DNA from: an uncultured Eubacteriales bacterium
Lineage (GTDB): Bacteria; Bacillota; Clostridia; Lachnospirales; Lachnospiraceae
Direction of reading: 5' to 3'
Assembly: GCA_949284175.1 (NCBI GenBank)
Contig: CASDVE010000023.1
Location: 1-49,056, forward strand
Length of the DNA: 49,056 nucleotides
Below the pieces are notes generated by a model, which saw nothing but the letters and a program-made list of their open reading frames with translations, was not told the origin of the DNA and did no database searches. The translations under genes were made by a program, and so were the position numbers. Shown here piece after piece: positions 7,919 through 16,964 of this stretch (the first letter of the stretch is position 1; each line of letters opens with the position of its first letter).

Positions 7919-8858
7919 CATGATAATCAGCAAATAACTGGATAAACTGCTGTTCTGCAAAGGCTTTTACTGTATCTTCTAAAGCGATATAGCGATTTAA
8001 AAACTGCTTCCCACTCTCACTTAAATAAGTCTTTCCTCCATCTCTTCCTCCATGCTTTCGTTTCACAACAGAAAATCCCAATATCGTTTCCATCTCATTT
8101 AATAAATTCCACGCTTTGCTATATGACATTGCCATTTTCTTGCACGCCCCTCTGACAGAGTTGGTATCATCAATTAAAAGCAACAACATCTTAGCCCGCC
8201 CATCAAAAAAAAGTTTTTCTTTTTCTAAACTAAGCCGTACATAGGGATGAAAGATCTGCTGATTATGACGTTCTAGTAATACACTGCTATTTTTCTCCTC
8301 CCCCACATCATGTAAAATTCCTTCATCCTCCACATCCACCCAAATGCGAAAAGACTGAACAGAATGTAAAAACCCTTTCATTCCATTCTCCCCTTTATAA
8401 CTTAAAATATCAGGAATAAAAGAAGCATCGATACATAAAGGATGCCCTGTTTTCCCTTTATAAACAGGACTTACAATGGCTCCTTCTTTTGACAAAAGAT
8501 ACTTTACCGTATCCGTTGTAAAAAGTGGAACATCCACCTTTGTAAATACAATCCGATCCACCTTTCCTTCCAAATAAGCAAATCCTAACTGGGATGATTC
8601 AAACATCTGCATTTCTTTATATTTTTCATTTCTTAAAAATACAACTCCATAATTTGCTAAATGCCGTTCTACCTCTTCTGCTTGCTCTCCTGTTATAACA
8701 ACAATGGGAGCAATACCTGCTCTTTGAAATGTTAGAACCAATCTCTTTATGATGGTGATATTGCCAAGTTCTTTTAATGGTTCAAATTCATTCTTCCGAT
8801 TTCTCTTTCCAGTAGCGGTAATAATACCCCCTATTTTTTGTCCTTTCCTATTATACAT
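7890..8858 (-). CDS. MobA/MocA-like nucleotidyltransferase fused to a ModE-type DNA-binding domain
   Basis: A 322-residue fusion. Residues 8-195 resemble MocA/MobA-type NTP transferases that attach a nucleotide to molybdopterin: GGIITATGKRN near the N-terminus, FTKVDVPLF (metal-binding D) at about 105-113 and GKTGHPLCI. Residues 205-300 are a ModE/LysR-like winged helix ('GACKKMAMSYSKAWNLLNEM', then KRKHGGRDGG). Such fusions occur near molybdenum hydroxylase genes in Clostridia, but none are seen here. The P-loop-like LAAGxSxRMG motif is altered, so catalysis is uncertain. I start at ATG 8858, which has AAAGGA 8 nt upstream; the frame stays open 17 codons further up, into a hairpin leader. 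Confidence 0.75.
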   Translation of the reverse strand: MYNRKGQKIGGIITATGKRNRKNEFEPLKELGNITIIKRLVLTFQRAGIAPIVVITGEQAEEVERHLANYGVVFLRNEKYKEMQMFESSQLGFAYLEGKVDRIVFTKVDVPLFTTDTVKYLLSKEGAIVSPVYKGKTGHPLCIDASFIPDILSYKGENGMKGFLHSVQSFRIWVDVEDEGILHDVGEEKNSSVLLERHNQQIFHPYVRLSLEKEKLFFDGRAKMLLLLIDDTNSVRGACKKMAMSYSKAWNLLNEMETILGFSVVKRKHGGRDGGKTYLSESGKQFLNRYIALEDTVKAFAEQQFIQLFADYHEKKDEKHSL

Positions 8859-9010
8859 CTTGCACATCCTTTTATCCTTACATGCAAACAGGGTACTGTC
8901 ATCCAGCACCCTGTTCGCTACTCTCTATTTACTTACTACTGGTTGGCTATTGAAAGCACAATCCCAGTACGCGTCTCGCTCAAATGATGGTTCTTCTTGA
9001 GCTAACACGC
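8859..9010 (-). other. GC-richer structured leader before the nucleotidyltransferase-ModE gene
   Basis: This stretch is clearly richer in G+C than other spacers here. On the minus strand it can fold into GCTCAA/TTGAGC enclosed by GCGT/ACGC, then TACTGG/CCAGTA, then a strong hairpin with arms ACAGGGTGCTG and CAGTACCCTGT ending near the ribosome site. No known riboswitch consensus (Moco, THF, ykkC, T-box) fits what I can see. One minus frame is also open for about 38 codons (ending FERDAYWDCAFNSQPVVSK) without a start codon, so a decayed coding remnant is the alternative. Confidence 0.4.
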
Positions 9011-9103
9011 ACGAATGATAGATAATACCCTTATTAAAAATTTATTCCATCGGCTTGTCCGCCTTTGAAATACTCCCATTTATCGTATTAGCAAGAATGA
9101 TCT

Positions 9104-10453
9104 TTATAATCTTGCCATTAATTTTTCTCTTTCTTCTTCATATCCTGGTTTTCCAAGAAGAGCAAACATGTTCTTCTTATAACTTTCAACCCCTGGTTGG
9201 TTAAATGGATTCACACCCAATGTATATCCACTTACACCACAAGCAAATTCGAACATATAGAACAACTGTCCTAAGTAGTATTCATTTAACTCTGGCATGG
9301 ATACTTTTAGATTTGGAACTCCACCATCCACATGGGCAAGCACCGTTCCATTCATTGCACTTTTATTTACAAAATCAACCGTTTTTCCGGCTAAATAATT
9401 CATGCCATCCAAATCCACTGGCTCTTCTTCCAGAACGATTTCACATTTTGATTTTTCTACGGAGATAACAGTTTCAAAATGGTTTTGAGCTCCATCTTGA
9501 ATGAACTGTCCCATGGAGTGTAAATCTGTTGTTAAATCAACAGAAGCTGGGAAAAGTCCTTTACCATCTTTTCCTTCAGATTCACCATATAATTGTTTCC
9601 ACCATTCAGAAACATAGTGAAGAGCTGGTTCATAATTACAAAGGATTTCAATTGTTTTTCCTCTTCTAAGCAATAAGTTTCTAACAGCTGCATATTTTAA
9701 AGAGTCATTATCACAAAAATCTGCTGTTAAACAATGTTCTCTCATGGAGGCTGCACCTTCCATTAATTTTGTAATATCAGCACCACTTACCGCAATTGGA
9801 AGAAGTCCAACTGCTGTAAGGACAGAAAAACGTCCTCCTACATCATCAGGAACTACGAATGTTTCATATCCTTCCTCGGTTGCAAGATTTTTTAATGCTC
9901 CCTTTGCTTTATCTGTGGTCGCATAAATTCTCTTAGAGGCTTCTTCTTTTCCATACTTTTCTGTTAATAACTTCTTAAACACACGAAAAGCAATGGCTGG
10001 TTCTGTTGTTGTTCCTGATTTAGAAATAACATTGATGGAGAAGTCACGATCTCCAATCACATCGATTAAATGTTGAATGTATGTGGAACTAATGCTATTT
10101 CCAGCAAAATAAATTTCTGGAGTTTTTCTAACATTTTTATCCACAACATTATAAAAGCTATGTCTTAATGCTTCAATGGCTGCTCTCGCCCCTAAATAAG
10201 AACCACCAATTCCGATCACAACTAACACTTCTGAATCAGACTGAATTTTTTTTGCTGCCTTTTGAATTCTTTCAAATTCTTCTTTATCATAATCAACAGG
10301 CAAGTTTACCCATCCAAGGAAATCATTTCCTTCACCTGTTCCATCCAATAAAACTTTTTTTGAATCATGAATAATACGGCTCATCATCTTCACTTCATCT
10401 TCAGAAATGAACTGTTTTGCGTTCGTATAGTCAAAACTTACACCATTTAACAT
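9104..10453 (-). CDS. pgi: Glucose-6-phosphate isomerase
   Basis: Interconverts glucose-6-phosphate and fructose-6-phosphate in the cytoplasm, linking PTS-imported glucose to glycolysis. The full-length 449-residue protein shows the phosphosugar-binding [11 protein letters not shown], the [11 protein letters not shown] loop, and the family's '[19 protein letters not shown]' signature region. ATG at 10453 is preferred over the GTG three codons upstream, because AGGAG lies 10 nt before the ATG but touches the GTG. A strong promoter (10497-10525) lies directly upstream, and no terminator is obvious after the gene. Confidence 0.95.
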   Translation of the reverse strand: MLNGVSFDYTNAKQFISEDEVKMMSRIIHDSKKVLLDGTGEGNDFLGWVNLPVDYDKEEFERIQKAAKKIQSDSEVLVVIGIGGSYLGARAAIEALRHSFYNVVDKNVRKTPEIYFAGNSISSTYIQHLIDVIGDRDFSINVISKSGTTTEPAIAFRVFKKLLTEKYGKEEASKRIYATTDKAKGALKNLATEEGYETFVVPDDVGGRFSVLTAVGLLPIAVSGADITKLMEGAASMREHCLTADFCDNDSLKYAAVRNLLLRRGKTIEILCNYEPALHYVSEWWKQLYGESEGKDGKGLFPASVDLTTDLHSMGQFIQDGAQNHFETVISVEKSKCEIVLEEEPVDLDGMNYLAGKTVDFVNKSAMNGTVLAHVDGGVPNLKVSMPELNEYYLGQLFYMFEFACGVSGYTLGVNPFNQPGVESYKKNMFALLGKPGYEEEREKLMARL

Positions 10454-10496
10454 TTTTAACACACTCCTTTAATCTTTTTAAACCCTTTTCTTCCTT

Positions 10497-10525
10497 ATTG
10501 TATCAAATTTTGTATCTTTTATCAA
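10497..10525 (-). promoter_or_regulatory. pgi promoter
   Basis: Minus strand -35 TTGATA, 17-bp spacer, -10 TACAAT, about 35 bp upstream of the ribosome site. The rest of the spacer up to aroD (10526-10709) holds nothing I can identify. Confidence 0.65.
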
Positions 10526-10709
10526 TGTGAGAAATTATACGAAATTATCAAAGGATTTTCTAATTTTATGGGTTATTCCTATTCAATATAAATACTTTAT
10601 TAATTTTTATATACCATTTTTCTGTCTATCTTTATCTCAATCCTGTGATTTTATGATTTTATTCTATGGAGTTTTCTCATTTCTATTCCTCTTCATGAAA
10701 GATTTTGTT

Positions 10710-11486
10710 CTATTGGCTCATGACATTATGAAGAATTTCTAATACTGTATGCAGTTGTTCTGCCTTCACTTGCCCTGGTGCAGAGGCTTTCTCCATACAC
10801 CCAAAGGTAACAGCAGAACCAAAGACTTCTCCACAAAGCCTGCTGATCACCCCATCCCCTGCCATTGACATCGTAATAATAGGAATCCTATCTTCTTTTT
10901 CATTCACTTCTTCTGTGGCAAGAAGTAATGTCAAGACATCTTGTTTGCTCTTTGGCATAACTGCAATTTTAGCAATATCCGCTCCTAACTGCTCCATCTT
11001 TTTTAATGTGGAAATCATCTCTTCTTTTTGTGGCGTTTTATAAAAATCATGATTGGATAAAATAGTAATCACCTTTTCTTCTTTTGCCTTTTTTATCAAT
11101 GGATTTATGATTTCTTCTCCCATCAAAAGTTCAATGTCTACAAGATCAAACTGTCCTGTCTGTATGGCATCCAGCAATAGTTTTTGATACTGATTTTCTT
11201 CTATCTGGGTTTCCCCTCCTTCTTTTGCTGTACGAAACGTAAATAAAATTGGAATCTCTAGTAATTGTTCTCTTAACTGCTTTCCAACCTCTTGTATGGC
11301 GTCTTTATCAAAACAGGATGCAAACCAATCCACTCTCCATTCTACAAGATCCACAGGAGTATGTTTTAATGCCTCTGCCTCTCGTAAAATTTCCTCTTTT
11401 GTGATACCAGTAATCGGAACACAAATTTTTGGCATTCCTTCTCCTATCTTAACATTCCTCACCGTAACTGTACGCATTTCCCTCAC
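10710..11486 (-). CDS. aroD: Type I 3-dehydroquinate dehydratase
   Basis: Third step of the shikimate pathway, dehydrating 3-dehydroquinate through a Schiff base. The 258-residue length fits type I enzymes. The catalytic set is visible: EWR at 49-51, the SNHDF histidine at about 146 and the Schiff-base lysine in IAKIAVMP at about 173. The C-terminal 'TFGCMEKASAPGQV' is the usual substrate-loop motif. The start is ambiguous between GTG 11486 (AAGGAAG upstream) and ATG 11477 (AGGTGA upstream). It lies 35 bp behind the M42 peptidase gene and may be co-transcribed with it. The shikimate kinase gene aroK is nearby but separate. Confidence 0.93.
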   Translation of the reverse strand: MREMRTVTVRNVKIGEGMPKICVPITGITKEEILREAEALKHTPVDLVEWRVDWFASCFDKDAIQEVGKQLREQLLEIPILFTFRTAKEGGETQIEENQYQKLLLDAIQTGQFDLVDIELLMGEEIINPLIKKAKEEKVITILSNHDFYKTPQKEEMISTLKKMEQLGADIAKIAVMPKSKQDVLTLLLATEEVNEKEDRIPIITMSMAGDGVISRLCGEVFGSAVTFGCMEKASAPGQVKAEQLHTVLEILHNVMSQ

Positions 11487-11521
11487 CTGACACTTCCTTC
11501 TTTATTCTATTAAAATGCTCA

Positions 11522-12568
11522 CTATCCAAGATATGCCTTTAATAATCCAAATGTATTTTCTACCCCCTTCTTATGACTTCTCTCATACCCATGAGAAGCA
11601 TAAACACCAGAGCCAATTAATCCATGTCTTACATCATATCCTGCACGAAGTCCTGCCTCCGCATCCGATCCATAAAATGGATATACATCCACTGCAAAAT
11701 CTAAGTTGGCTTCTTTTGCACAGTTGATTAAGTTTGTTACAACATCATAATGATAAGGACCACCACTATCTTTAGCACAAATGGACACTTGATGTTCTTT
11801 GCATGTAAGACCATCTCCAACACAACCCATATCCACAGATAAAATTTCTTCTACATCCTTTGGTACAGAGGCAGAGCCACCATGTCCCACTTCTTCAAAT
11901 ACGGTAATATGATGATAAATCTTTCTATCGGATTCAACCTTTTGTTCTTTAAAATATTTCGCATAGCCAAGTAAAATTCCCACACTTAACTTATCATCCA
12001 AAAAGCGACTTTTTATGTATCCAGATTGTGTAATAACAGTTCTTGGATCAAAGCAAACAATATCCCCTGTCATAATGCCTAGCTTCTCTGTTTCTTCTTT
12101 TGAAAATACCATCTCATCCAAAAGCACTTCCATCCCATCATACGAGCGAGTTGCTGTGCTATAATCTTTATTTACATGAACAGACGCATTTTTCATCTGA
12201 AACGTTCCCTCATAAATCTTACCACTTCTTGTGATCACACGGCAGTTCTCTGCCTCAGCATTGTTTGGATTTAATCCTCCAAGGGGTGTCACCCTCAATG
12301 TTCCTGTTCCTGTAATTTCAGCCACCATGGCTCCTAGCGTATCCAAATGGGCTTCCACTAAAATTCCATTGCGTTCCATTTCCTCTTCTTCTAAACTTCC
12401 ATTTAAACAAACAAGAACGCCTCCTTTTTTTGTCAGCATCGGTTCATATCCAAACTCTTTATAAAGGTTATAAACGTATTGAGCTGCATTTTTTGTATAT
12501 CCAGTTGGGCTATCAATTGCCAATATATTCTTTGTTTCTTCCATAATATAAGAACTATAATCTGTCAT
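11522..12568 (-). CDS. M42 family metallopeptidase (aminopeptidase)
   Basis: Co-catalytic zinc aminopeptidase of the M42 family (FrvX/YsdC/glutamyl aminopeptidase group), probably cytoplasmic and acting on small peptides. The 348-residue protein carries the metal-binding set: VEAHLDTLG (His near 74), 'SRFLDDKLSVGILLG', FEEVGHGGSA with the catalytic and ligand glutamates, SVDMGC, and the terminal ASHGYERSH histidine. ATG 12568 is chosen because GAGG is 8 nt upstream, while the ATG two codons earlier is too close to it. It probably heads a two-gene unit with aroD. Confidence 0.9.
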   Translation of the reverse strand: MTDYSSYIMEETKNILAIDSPTGYTKNAAQYVYNLYKEFGYEPMLTKKGGVLVCLNGSLEEEEMERNGILVEAHLDTLGAMVAEITGTGTLRVTPLGGLNPNNAEAENCRVITRSGKIYEGTFQMKNASVHVNKDYSTATRSYDGMEVLLDEMVFSKEETEKLGIMTGDIVCFDPRTVITQSGYIKSRFLDDKLSVGILLGYAKYFKEQKVESDRKIYHHITVFEEVGHGGSASVPKDVEEILSVDMGCVGDGLTCKEHQVSICAKDSGGPYHYDVVTNLINCAKEANLDFAVDVYPFYGSDAEAGLRAGYDVRHGLIGSGVYASHGYERSHKKGVENTFGLLKAYLG

Positions 12569-12747
12569 TTTCATTTCCTCTTTTCTATTGTTCTATCATA
12601 TCTATTTTTTTATTATAGACGTTTTCTTATGATGTATCTAGTAGTTTCTTGTAGATTCTTTTGCCTTTCTCACCTTCCCTAACCGTTTCCACACAATAAT
12701 TTTTTATGTTATAAAAAACTTCCTTTGCAGGGAATTCCCTATAACAT

Positions 12748-12795
12748 AAAAAAATGGCATCTCTATGACTACTAAAATCATGAAATGCCATTTTT
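12748..12795 (-). terminator. Terminator of the large secreted repeat protein
   Basis: Minus strand hairpin with arms AAATGGCAT and ATGCCATTT around a loop of about 24 nt, followed by a T-run, directly after the stop codon. Confidence 0.65.
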
Positions 12796-12802
12796 CCTTT
12801 TA

Positions 12803-15800
12803 TTATTTTATTTTAACAGTACTTTTTGTTGTATAAGCACTCTTATAGGTTACCCCTTTTACTATTTTATAAGAACAAACACGAATCTTATACGTTCCTT
12901 TTTTAAGACCTTTTATCGTTTTTGTCTTTGCAGATGTTTTTATGGTCTTCCAAGTTTTTCCTGCATTTTGGGAATACTGGATCATCTGTTTTGTTCCCTT
13001 TTGTGCCTTTGTTGTAATTTTAATAGAAGATTTGCCTATCTTTGTTTGAACTGTTGGTTTCTTTGGATTAATTACAAAGGAATAGGTTGTACTCATGCCT
13101 TTATAATCTCCAATTCCCGTTATAATAGCAGTCGCTTTTCCAATTTTATTATTATTTTTATACTGAACGGTATAGTCTTTTCCTTCTATTAATTTTTTGG
13201 AACCATCTTTAATCACAGGTTTTGGATTTACCTTTTTCCCTGTATACACTTGTGACGCAACTTTTGGTATTTTAAACTCTCTCTTTTCTGATGGTTGCTG
13301 TTCCTCTTTCTTATCATCAGAATTTTCTGGTTTGGTTGGCACATTTGGAGTACTTGGTGTGCTAGGTACATTTGGTACACTTGGAGCACTTGGTGCACTT
13401 GGTGCACTTGGTGCACTTGGAGCACTTGGAACGCTTGGAACGCTTGGTGCACCTGGTACGCTCGGCGTTGTAGAAGAACCACCATTAGAATTATTATTTC
13501 CATTAGAATCATTTGCATTGTTGTTATTGGAGTTTGAACCACCATTACCTGTATTCGTTCCATCCAAAACAGGGGCATTGCTTTCCGGTTTTTCTGGAAC
13601 TGTTATTTGAAATTGACCAACATAAGCACCGTCATAGTTTGGATCTGTAATTTCATACTCAATCACCGCTGTTCCAATGGAAATTGTCGGAACAACACTG
13701 GACCATGTGCTTTCATCAGCCAAACGATAACGAACCGTAGCGCCTATTGGTGCATCCACCTTGATAAAATATTCTTCATTTTCATTCTTTTGTTTTTTAA
13801 CAGCAATGTTATTTAACCGATCAGCAGGTGCTTTTGTAATTTCAAAGGTAGCACTTGTTCCATCATACTCAGATTTCTTTGATACCACTGTCACCTTTGC
13901 CATTCCTACATTCACATTATCACTGTATACGAGATCGTAGTCCACACCGTTTACCAATGTTTGATCTCCTACTTTTACACTGACTGTTGGTGTAATAGGA
14001 GATCCTGTATACATCTGAGGGATTATTTGCCCTTCAATTACCATTTGTCTATTTTTTTCTTTATATACCGCTTCTAATCTTACCGTATCACCATTGATTG
14101 CTGTTAAATTAAGAAGAGATTCATTCGAATAATAGATTCCTTCTTCATTTCTTACAGAAAATTTTCCATAAGTTTCCTTATCAGAACGTTTCCATCCAAC
14201 AAAAACTTTATCTTCTGTGTCATTTAATTTGTAGGAATCTGTTGGCACTCCATAGGTGAGAAGCTGTATTTCAATTGGAGTTCCATCCTCTTGTACATAC
14301 TCTACGAAGTATTTATTTGGATACCAATCCCCTTCAAAAATTAATTTCTCACCATTTTTCTTTAATACAATTTGATCTCCCGCTTCTACTCTCTTACCAT
14401 TGTATTTCCAGCCATTGAATTGATAACCTTCTTTTATCTGTGGTGCTAGATCCATATCTGTAAGCGTATAAACACCTGCATTTTGGGCGGATACTGGTAT
14501 CTTTTTACTTCCAATCACAATTGTTCCTGTATTTGGTTCCCATTGTGCAATGGCTGTTTTTTCTCCTGCACCAGATACCCAAAGACCCCTTCCCGGTTTA
14601 TAAATAGTACCATTTGAAGTAGTACCATTTGAAGTGAGCTTCCAACCTACAAAGTGATAACCCTCCCTTGTATAGTTACATTCTGGAAACCATAGAGTTG
14701 TTCTTGTCCTTTTCTCTATGGTTCCCATCACTCCCTTCACATCACCTTCCCCTTTTTCAAAGGTTACCGTATATGTTTTGTTTGCTTGAGCAGGAGTAGG
14801 AATCTTAGAAACTTTAGGCGATACGATCACTCGTGTTCCATCCTTATCTGGAGTTACTGTTAATTTATCTCCTTGTAAGGAACCAGCAGAAACCTTCCAT
14901 CCTTTCCATTCATAACCAGCTTCTATTTTAAAACTATCTTGAGATGGGAGTGCAATGGTCTCTCCATAAACTCCACCTGTTACCGCTTGATTTTTCTTCT
15001 CATCACTTGCCCAACTGATTCCTTGTGGCAATTGATAAGAAAGAGTATAAGTCTTCTTTTCCCATGTGGCAGTTACTATACATCCATAAGCTGGAACAGT
15101 TTCATTTGGAGATAATACTCGTTGTTCTGTACCATTTATTATCTTCCACTGAACATAGGTGCCTTTTTCTTTCTCTCGATCTTGTTTATAAAGCTCCTCT
15201 GCATTCACTGTCAATCCTAACTGAATAGCAGAACCTGTTGGATTTTTAGGGTATATAATACTTGTTAACTGTGGGTTATATCCAGCACTTAACGCAACGA
15301 GTGCAGAAGTTTCTGGCAACACAATGGACGTAATGGAAGTATCATTCACATGGAGTTCTTTCAAATTGCTATTATTCATAAGATTTAATGCTCCAGTTAA
15401 AGAATAATTGCCCAGTAAATGTAAAATCTCCAACTCTGGATTCCTTGATACGTCCATTGTTGTCAATTGATTATTCATAAGATATAAAGTCTTTAATTTC
15501 AACCAATTTGAAGTGTTCATGTTTTGGATGTAGTTTCCTGATAAATCTACATACTCCACATTTGGAAAATAAGAAAGACCTGTTACATCTCTAATTTCAG
15601 CGTATTGCCAAAAGATACTTGTGACAGCCTCTCTTTCTTGTATAGATAACATATGATCCCCATCGGTATCAAAGGCAGTTACTTTTTGACGCACCACTGG
15701 ATCTGGAAAATTGGCTTCATTAATTTCAATATTGTCATTTTGTAGAATGCCACTGATTGGAACTTCCGCGGAAACACTATGTGAAAACGGCACTCCGCTT

Positions 15801-15844
15801 AAAACAACACTAGCTACTAACAATTTTGCTACTAATTTTTTCAT
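12803..15844 (-). CDS. Large secreted surface protein: EF-hand/LRR, InlB-type repeats, Ig-like domains
   Basis: A 1013-residue exported protein. Signal peptide 1-26 ends SHSVSA. An EF-hand-like DTDGDHMLSIQE (59-70) precedes leucine-rich repeats (about 88-183). Four InlB/Listeria-Bacteroides-type modules follow, with GYxFxGWK-like cores near 315, 400, 478 and 550. Then come an Ig-like domain opening 'YTGSPITPTVSV' (601-673), a long Asn/Gly/Ser then Pro-Ser linker (755-853), a second Ig-like domain opening VYTGKKVNPKP (863-928) and a lysine-rich FN3-like end (928-1013). There is no LPxTG anchor, so it is secreted or held by charge. ATG 15844 has a perfect GAGGAGG; the frame runs 17 codons further upstream but lacks this. 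Probably adhesion or host interaction; ligand unknown. Confidence 0.85.
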   Translation of the reverse strand: MKKLVAKLLVASVVLSGVPFSHSVSAEVPISGILQNDNIEINEANFPDPVVRQKVTAFDTDGDHMLSIQEREAVTSIFWQYAEIRDVTGLSYFPNVEYVDLSGNYIQNMNTSNWLKLKTLYLMNNQLTTMDVSRNPELEILHLLGNYSLTGALNLMNNSNLKELHVNDTSITSIVLPETSALVALSAGYNPQLTSIIYPKNPTGSAIQLGLTVNAEELYKQDREKEKGTYVQWKIINGTEQRVLSPNETVPAYGCIVTATWEKKTYTLSYQLPQGISWASDEKKNQAVTGGVYGETIALPSQDSFKIEAGYEWKGWKVSAGSLQGDKLTVTPDKDGTRVIVSPKVSKIPTPAQANKTYTVTFEKGEGDVKGVMGTIEKRTRTTLWFPECNYTREGYHFVGWKLTSNGTTSNGTIYKPGRGLWVSGAGEKTAIAQWEPNTGTIVIGSKKIPVSAQNAGVYTLTDMDLAPQIKEGYQFNGWKYNGKRVEAGDQIVLKKNGEKLIFEGDWYPNKYFVEYVQEDGTPIEIQLLTYGVPTDSYKLNDTEDKVFVGWKRSDKETYGKFSVRNEEGIYYSNESLLNLTAINGDTVRLEAVYKEKNRQMVIEGQIIPQMYTGSPITPTVSVKVGDQTLVNGVDYDLVYSDNVNVGMAKVTVVSKKSEYDGTSATFEITKAPADRLNNIAVKKQKNENEEYFIKVDAPIGATVRYRLADESTWSSVVPTISIGTAVIEYEITDPNYDGAYVGQFQITVPEKPESNAPVLDGTNTGNGGSNSNNNNANDSNGNNNSNGGSSTTPSVPGAPSVPSVPSAPSAPSAPSAPSAPSVPNVPSTPSTPNVPTKPENSDDKKEEQQPSEKREFKIPKVASQVYTGKKVNPKPVIKDGSKKLIEGKDYTVQYKNNNKIGKATAIITGIGDYKGMSTTYSFVINPKKPTVQTKIGKSSIKITTKAQKGTKQMIQYSQNAGKTWKTIKTSAKTKTIKGLKKGTYKIRVCSYKIVKGVTYKSAYTTKSTVKIK
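13341..13460 (-). repeat. 9-bp tandem coding repeat (Pro-Ser linker)
   Basis: About a dozen imperfect 9-bp units (plus-strand GGTGCACTT type) encode (A/V/T)PS and related triplets in the linker of the secreted protein. Each unit adds exactly three residues, so slippage alters linker length without changing frame. Confidence 0.8.
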
Positions 15845-15951
15845 ATTTTCCTCCTCAATTTTCTCTTGTCTTTTGTTCGATTCGTTATATATCATATTCT
15901 TCTTCTTTTAACAAGAGGTATATTCCAAATTTTACAAAATCTTATCACAAC

Positions 15952-16485
15952 TTATACTAACCGTTCCATTAGCTCATCACAAATAGCATCACAATCTTTT
16001 CCATCCACTTGTATCATCAGATCTGCCACTGCTTTATAACGATCCATCCTCTTTTTCATTAACTCCTCAATATACTCCACCGTTTTTTTTCCTTCTAATA
16101 GCGGTCTGCTATGATCGTTTTTAACTCTCTCATAGATCGTTTGAGGTGTGGCATCCAAGAAAACAATTTTTCCACTGGCTTTCATGGCTTTTACATTTTC
16201 ATCTCTCATTGGAACTCCTCCTCCGCAAGAAATAATAACGGTTTCTTCTTGTAAGGATAATAATAAGTCTGTTTCCAATTGTCGAAAATATTCTTCCCCT
16301 TCTTCTTCAAAAATCTTGGAAATGGTCTTCCCTTCTTTCTGTTCTATCACATCATCCATTTCCACCACTTTGATTCCATATCTCTCATGTAAACGTCTTG
16401 CCACTGTGGATTTTCCACAACCCATAAATCCAATGAGTGCAATGGTATAAGGAAATATTGGTTTATCTTTTTGAGCTTTTATCAT
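15952..16485 (-). CDS. aroK: Shikimate kinase
   Basis: Phosphorylates shikimate with ATP in aromatic amino acid biosynthesis. The 177-residue protein has Walker A GFMGCGKST (about 19-27), the shikimate-binding DD of 'VEMDDVIEQ', the FRQLE arginine, the SCGGG loop and the lid motif 'NDHSRPLLEG'. The initiation region shows AAGGAAGAGGAGA upstream. It precedes the large secreted-protein gene by about 100 bp, but the functions are unrelated. aroD is about 4.5 kb away, so shikimate genes are dispersed here. Confidence 0.93.
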   Translation of the reverse strand: MIKAQKDKPIFPYTIALIGFMGCGKSTVARRLHERYGIKVVEMDDVIEQKEGKTISKIFEEEGEEYFRQLETDLLLSLQEETVIISCGGGVPMRDENVKAMKASGKIVFLDATPQTIYERVKNDHSRPLLEGKKTVEYIEELMKKRMDRYKAVADLMIQVDGKDCDAICDELMERLV

Positions 16486-16685
16486 ATTCTCCTCTTCCTT
16501 TCTGCCTTTTTTCTTTCTTTATAAAACATTCTAGCATATCCCATTCTTTTGAAACAACTCTTATTTAACTCTCTATATCAGCATGACTGAAAGAATTTGT
16601 TTCAAAATCTTCATAAATTTACAACACATTGATCACATTTTTCTGGTATAATAATATCATTAGGAAGGATATGGAGGAAATCAGG

Positions 16686-16844
16686 ATGAAAGAAAATGAA
16701 CCATTTATTTCTCTCTCTTTCTTTTTTGGTCAATAATTTTCTGTGGAACAATCTTTTATAGCTACCTTTTTGCCAGTTGTAACATGGATTTTATTTTGGC
16801 TAACAACAACTACTTTGATTGCTGATTTCCTCCCTCTTCCATAA
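16686..16844 (+). pseudogene. Decayed small membrane-protein ORF with two apparent frameshifts
   Basis: An ATG with GGAGGAAATCAGG upstream opens MKENEPFISLSFFF, then stops. Joining the next frames gives WSIIFCGTIFYSY and then FLPVVTWILFWLTTTTLIA before a TAA. All three pieces are hydrophobic and joined at T-runs, as expected of a small two-helix membrane protein inactivated by homopolymer slips. TATAAT lies about 35 bp upstream. No homologue is recognised, so this could also be chance. The surrounding spacer 16486-16964 contains nothing else apart from the pdaA terminator. Confidence 0.4.
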
Positions 16845-16848
16845 CACA

Positions 16849-16921
16849 AAAAAAGACCAGTGAATTGGACAATGGCAGTGAGAGTATGCGTAAGTTCCAC
16901 TATCCATATTACTCTGGTCTT
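16849..16921 (-). terminator. Terminator of pdaA
   Basis: Minus strand arms AAGACCAG and CTGGTCTT enclosing a long loop that can itself pair (AGTGGAACTT with AGT...), followed by eight T. Confidence 0.6.
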
Positions 16922-16964
16922 ATTTTTGTTCTATTTTCGTCTATCTAAATTATACTTTCCCCAT

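Noticed and set aside
8880..9010. tRNA, T-box or Moco riboswitch in the leader of the nucleotidyltransferase-ModE gene
   Set aside because: No T-loop GGTTCGAATC, no T-box GGTGGNACCGCG element and no recognisable Moco consensus. Kept only as a structured leader of unknown class.
13341..13460. Short regular repeats considered as a CRISPR-like array
   Set aside because: Units are 9 bp, contiguous with no spacers, and lie within a coding frame.
13197..13610. Plus-strand frame of 137 codons with repeated LGALGALG
   Set aside because: It is the antisense reading of the Pro-Ser coding repeat; the 9-bp units keep all frames open. No ribosome site.
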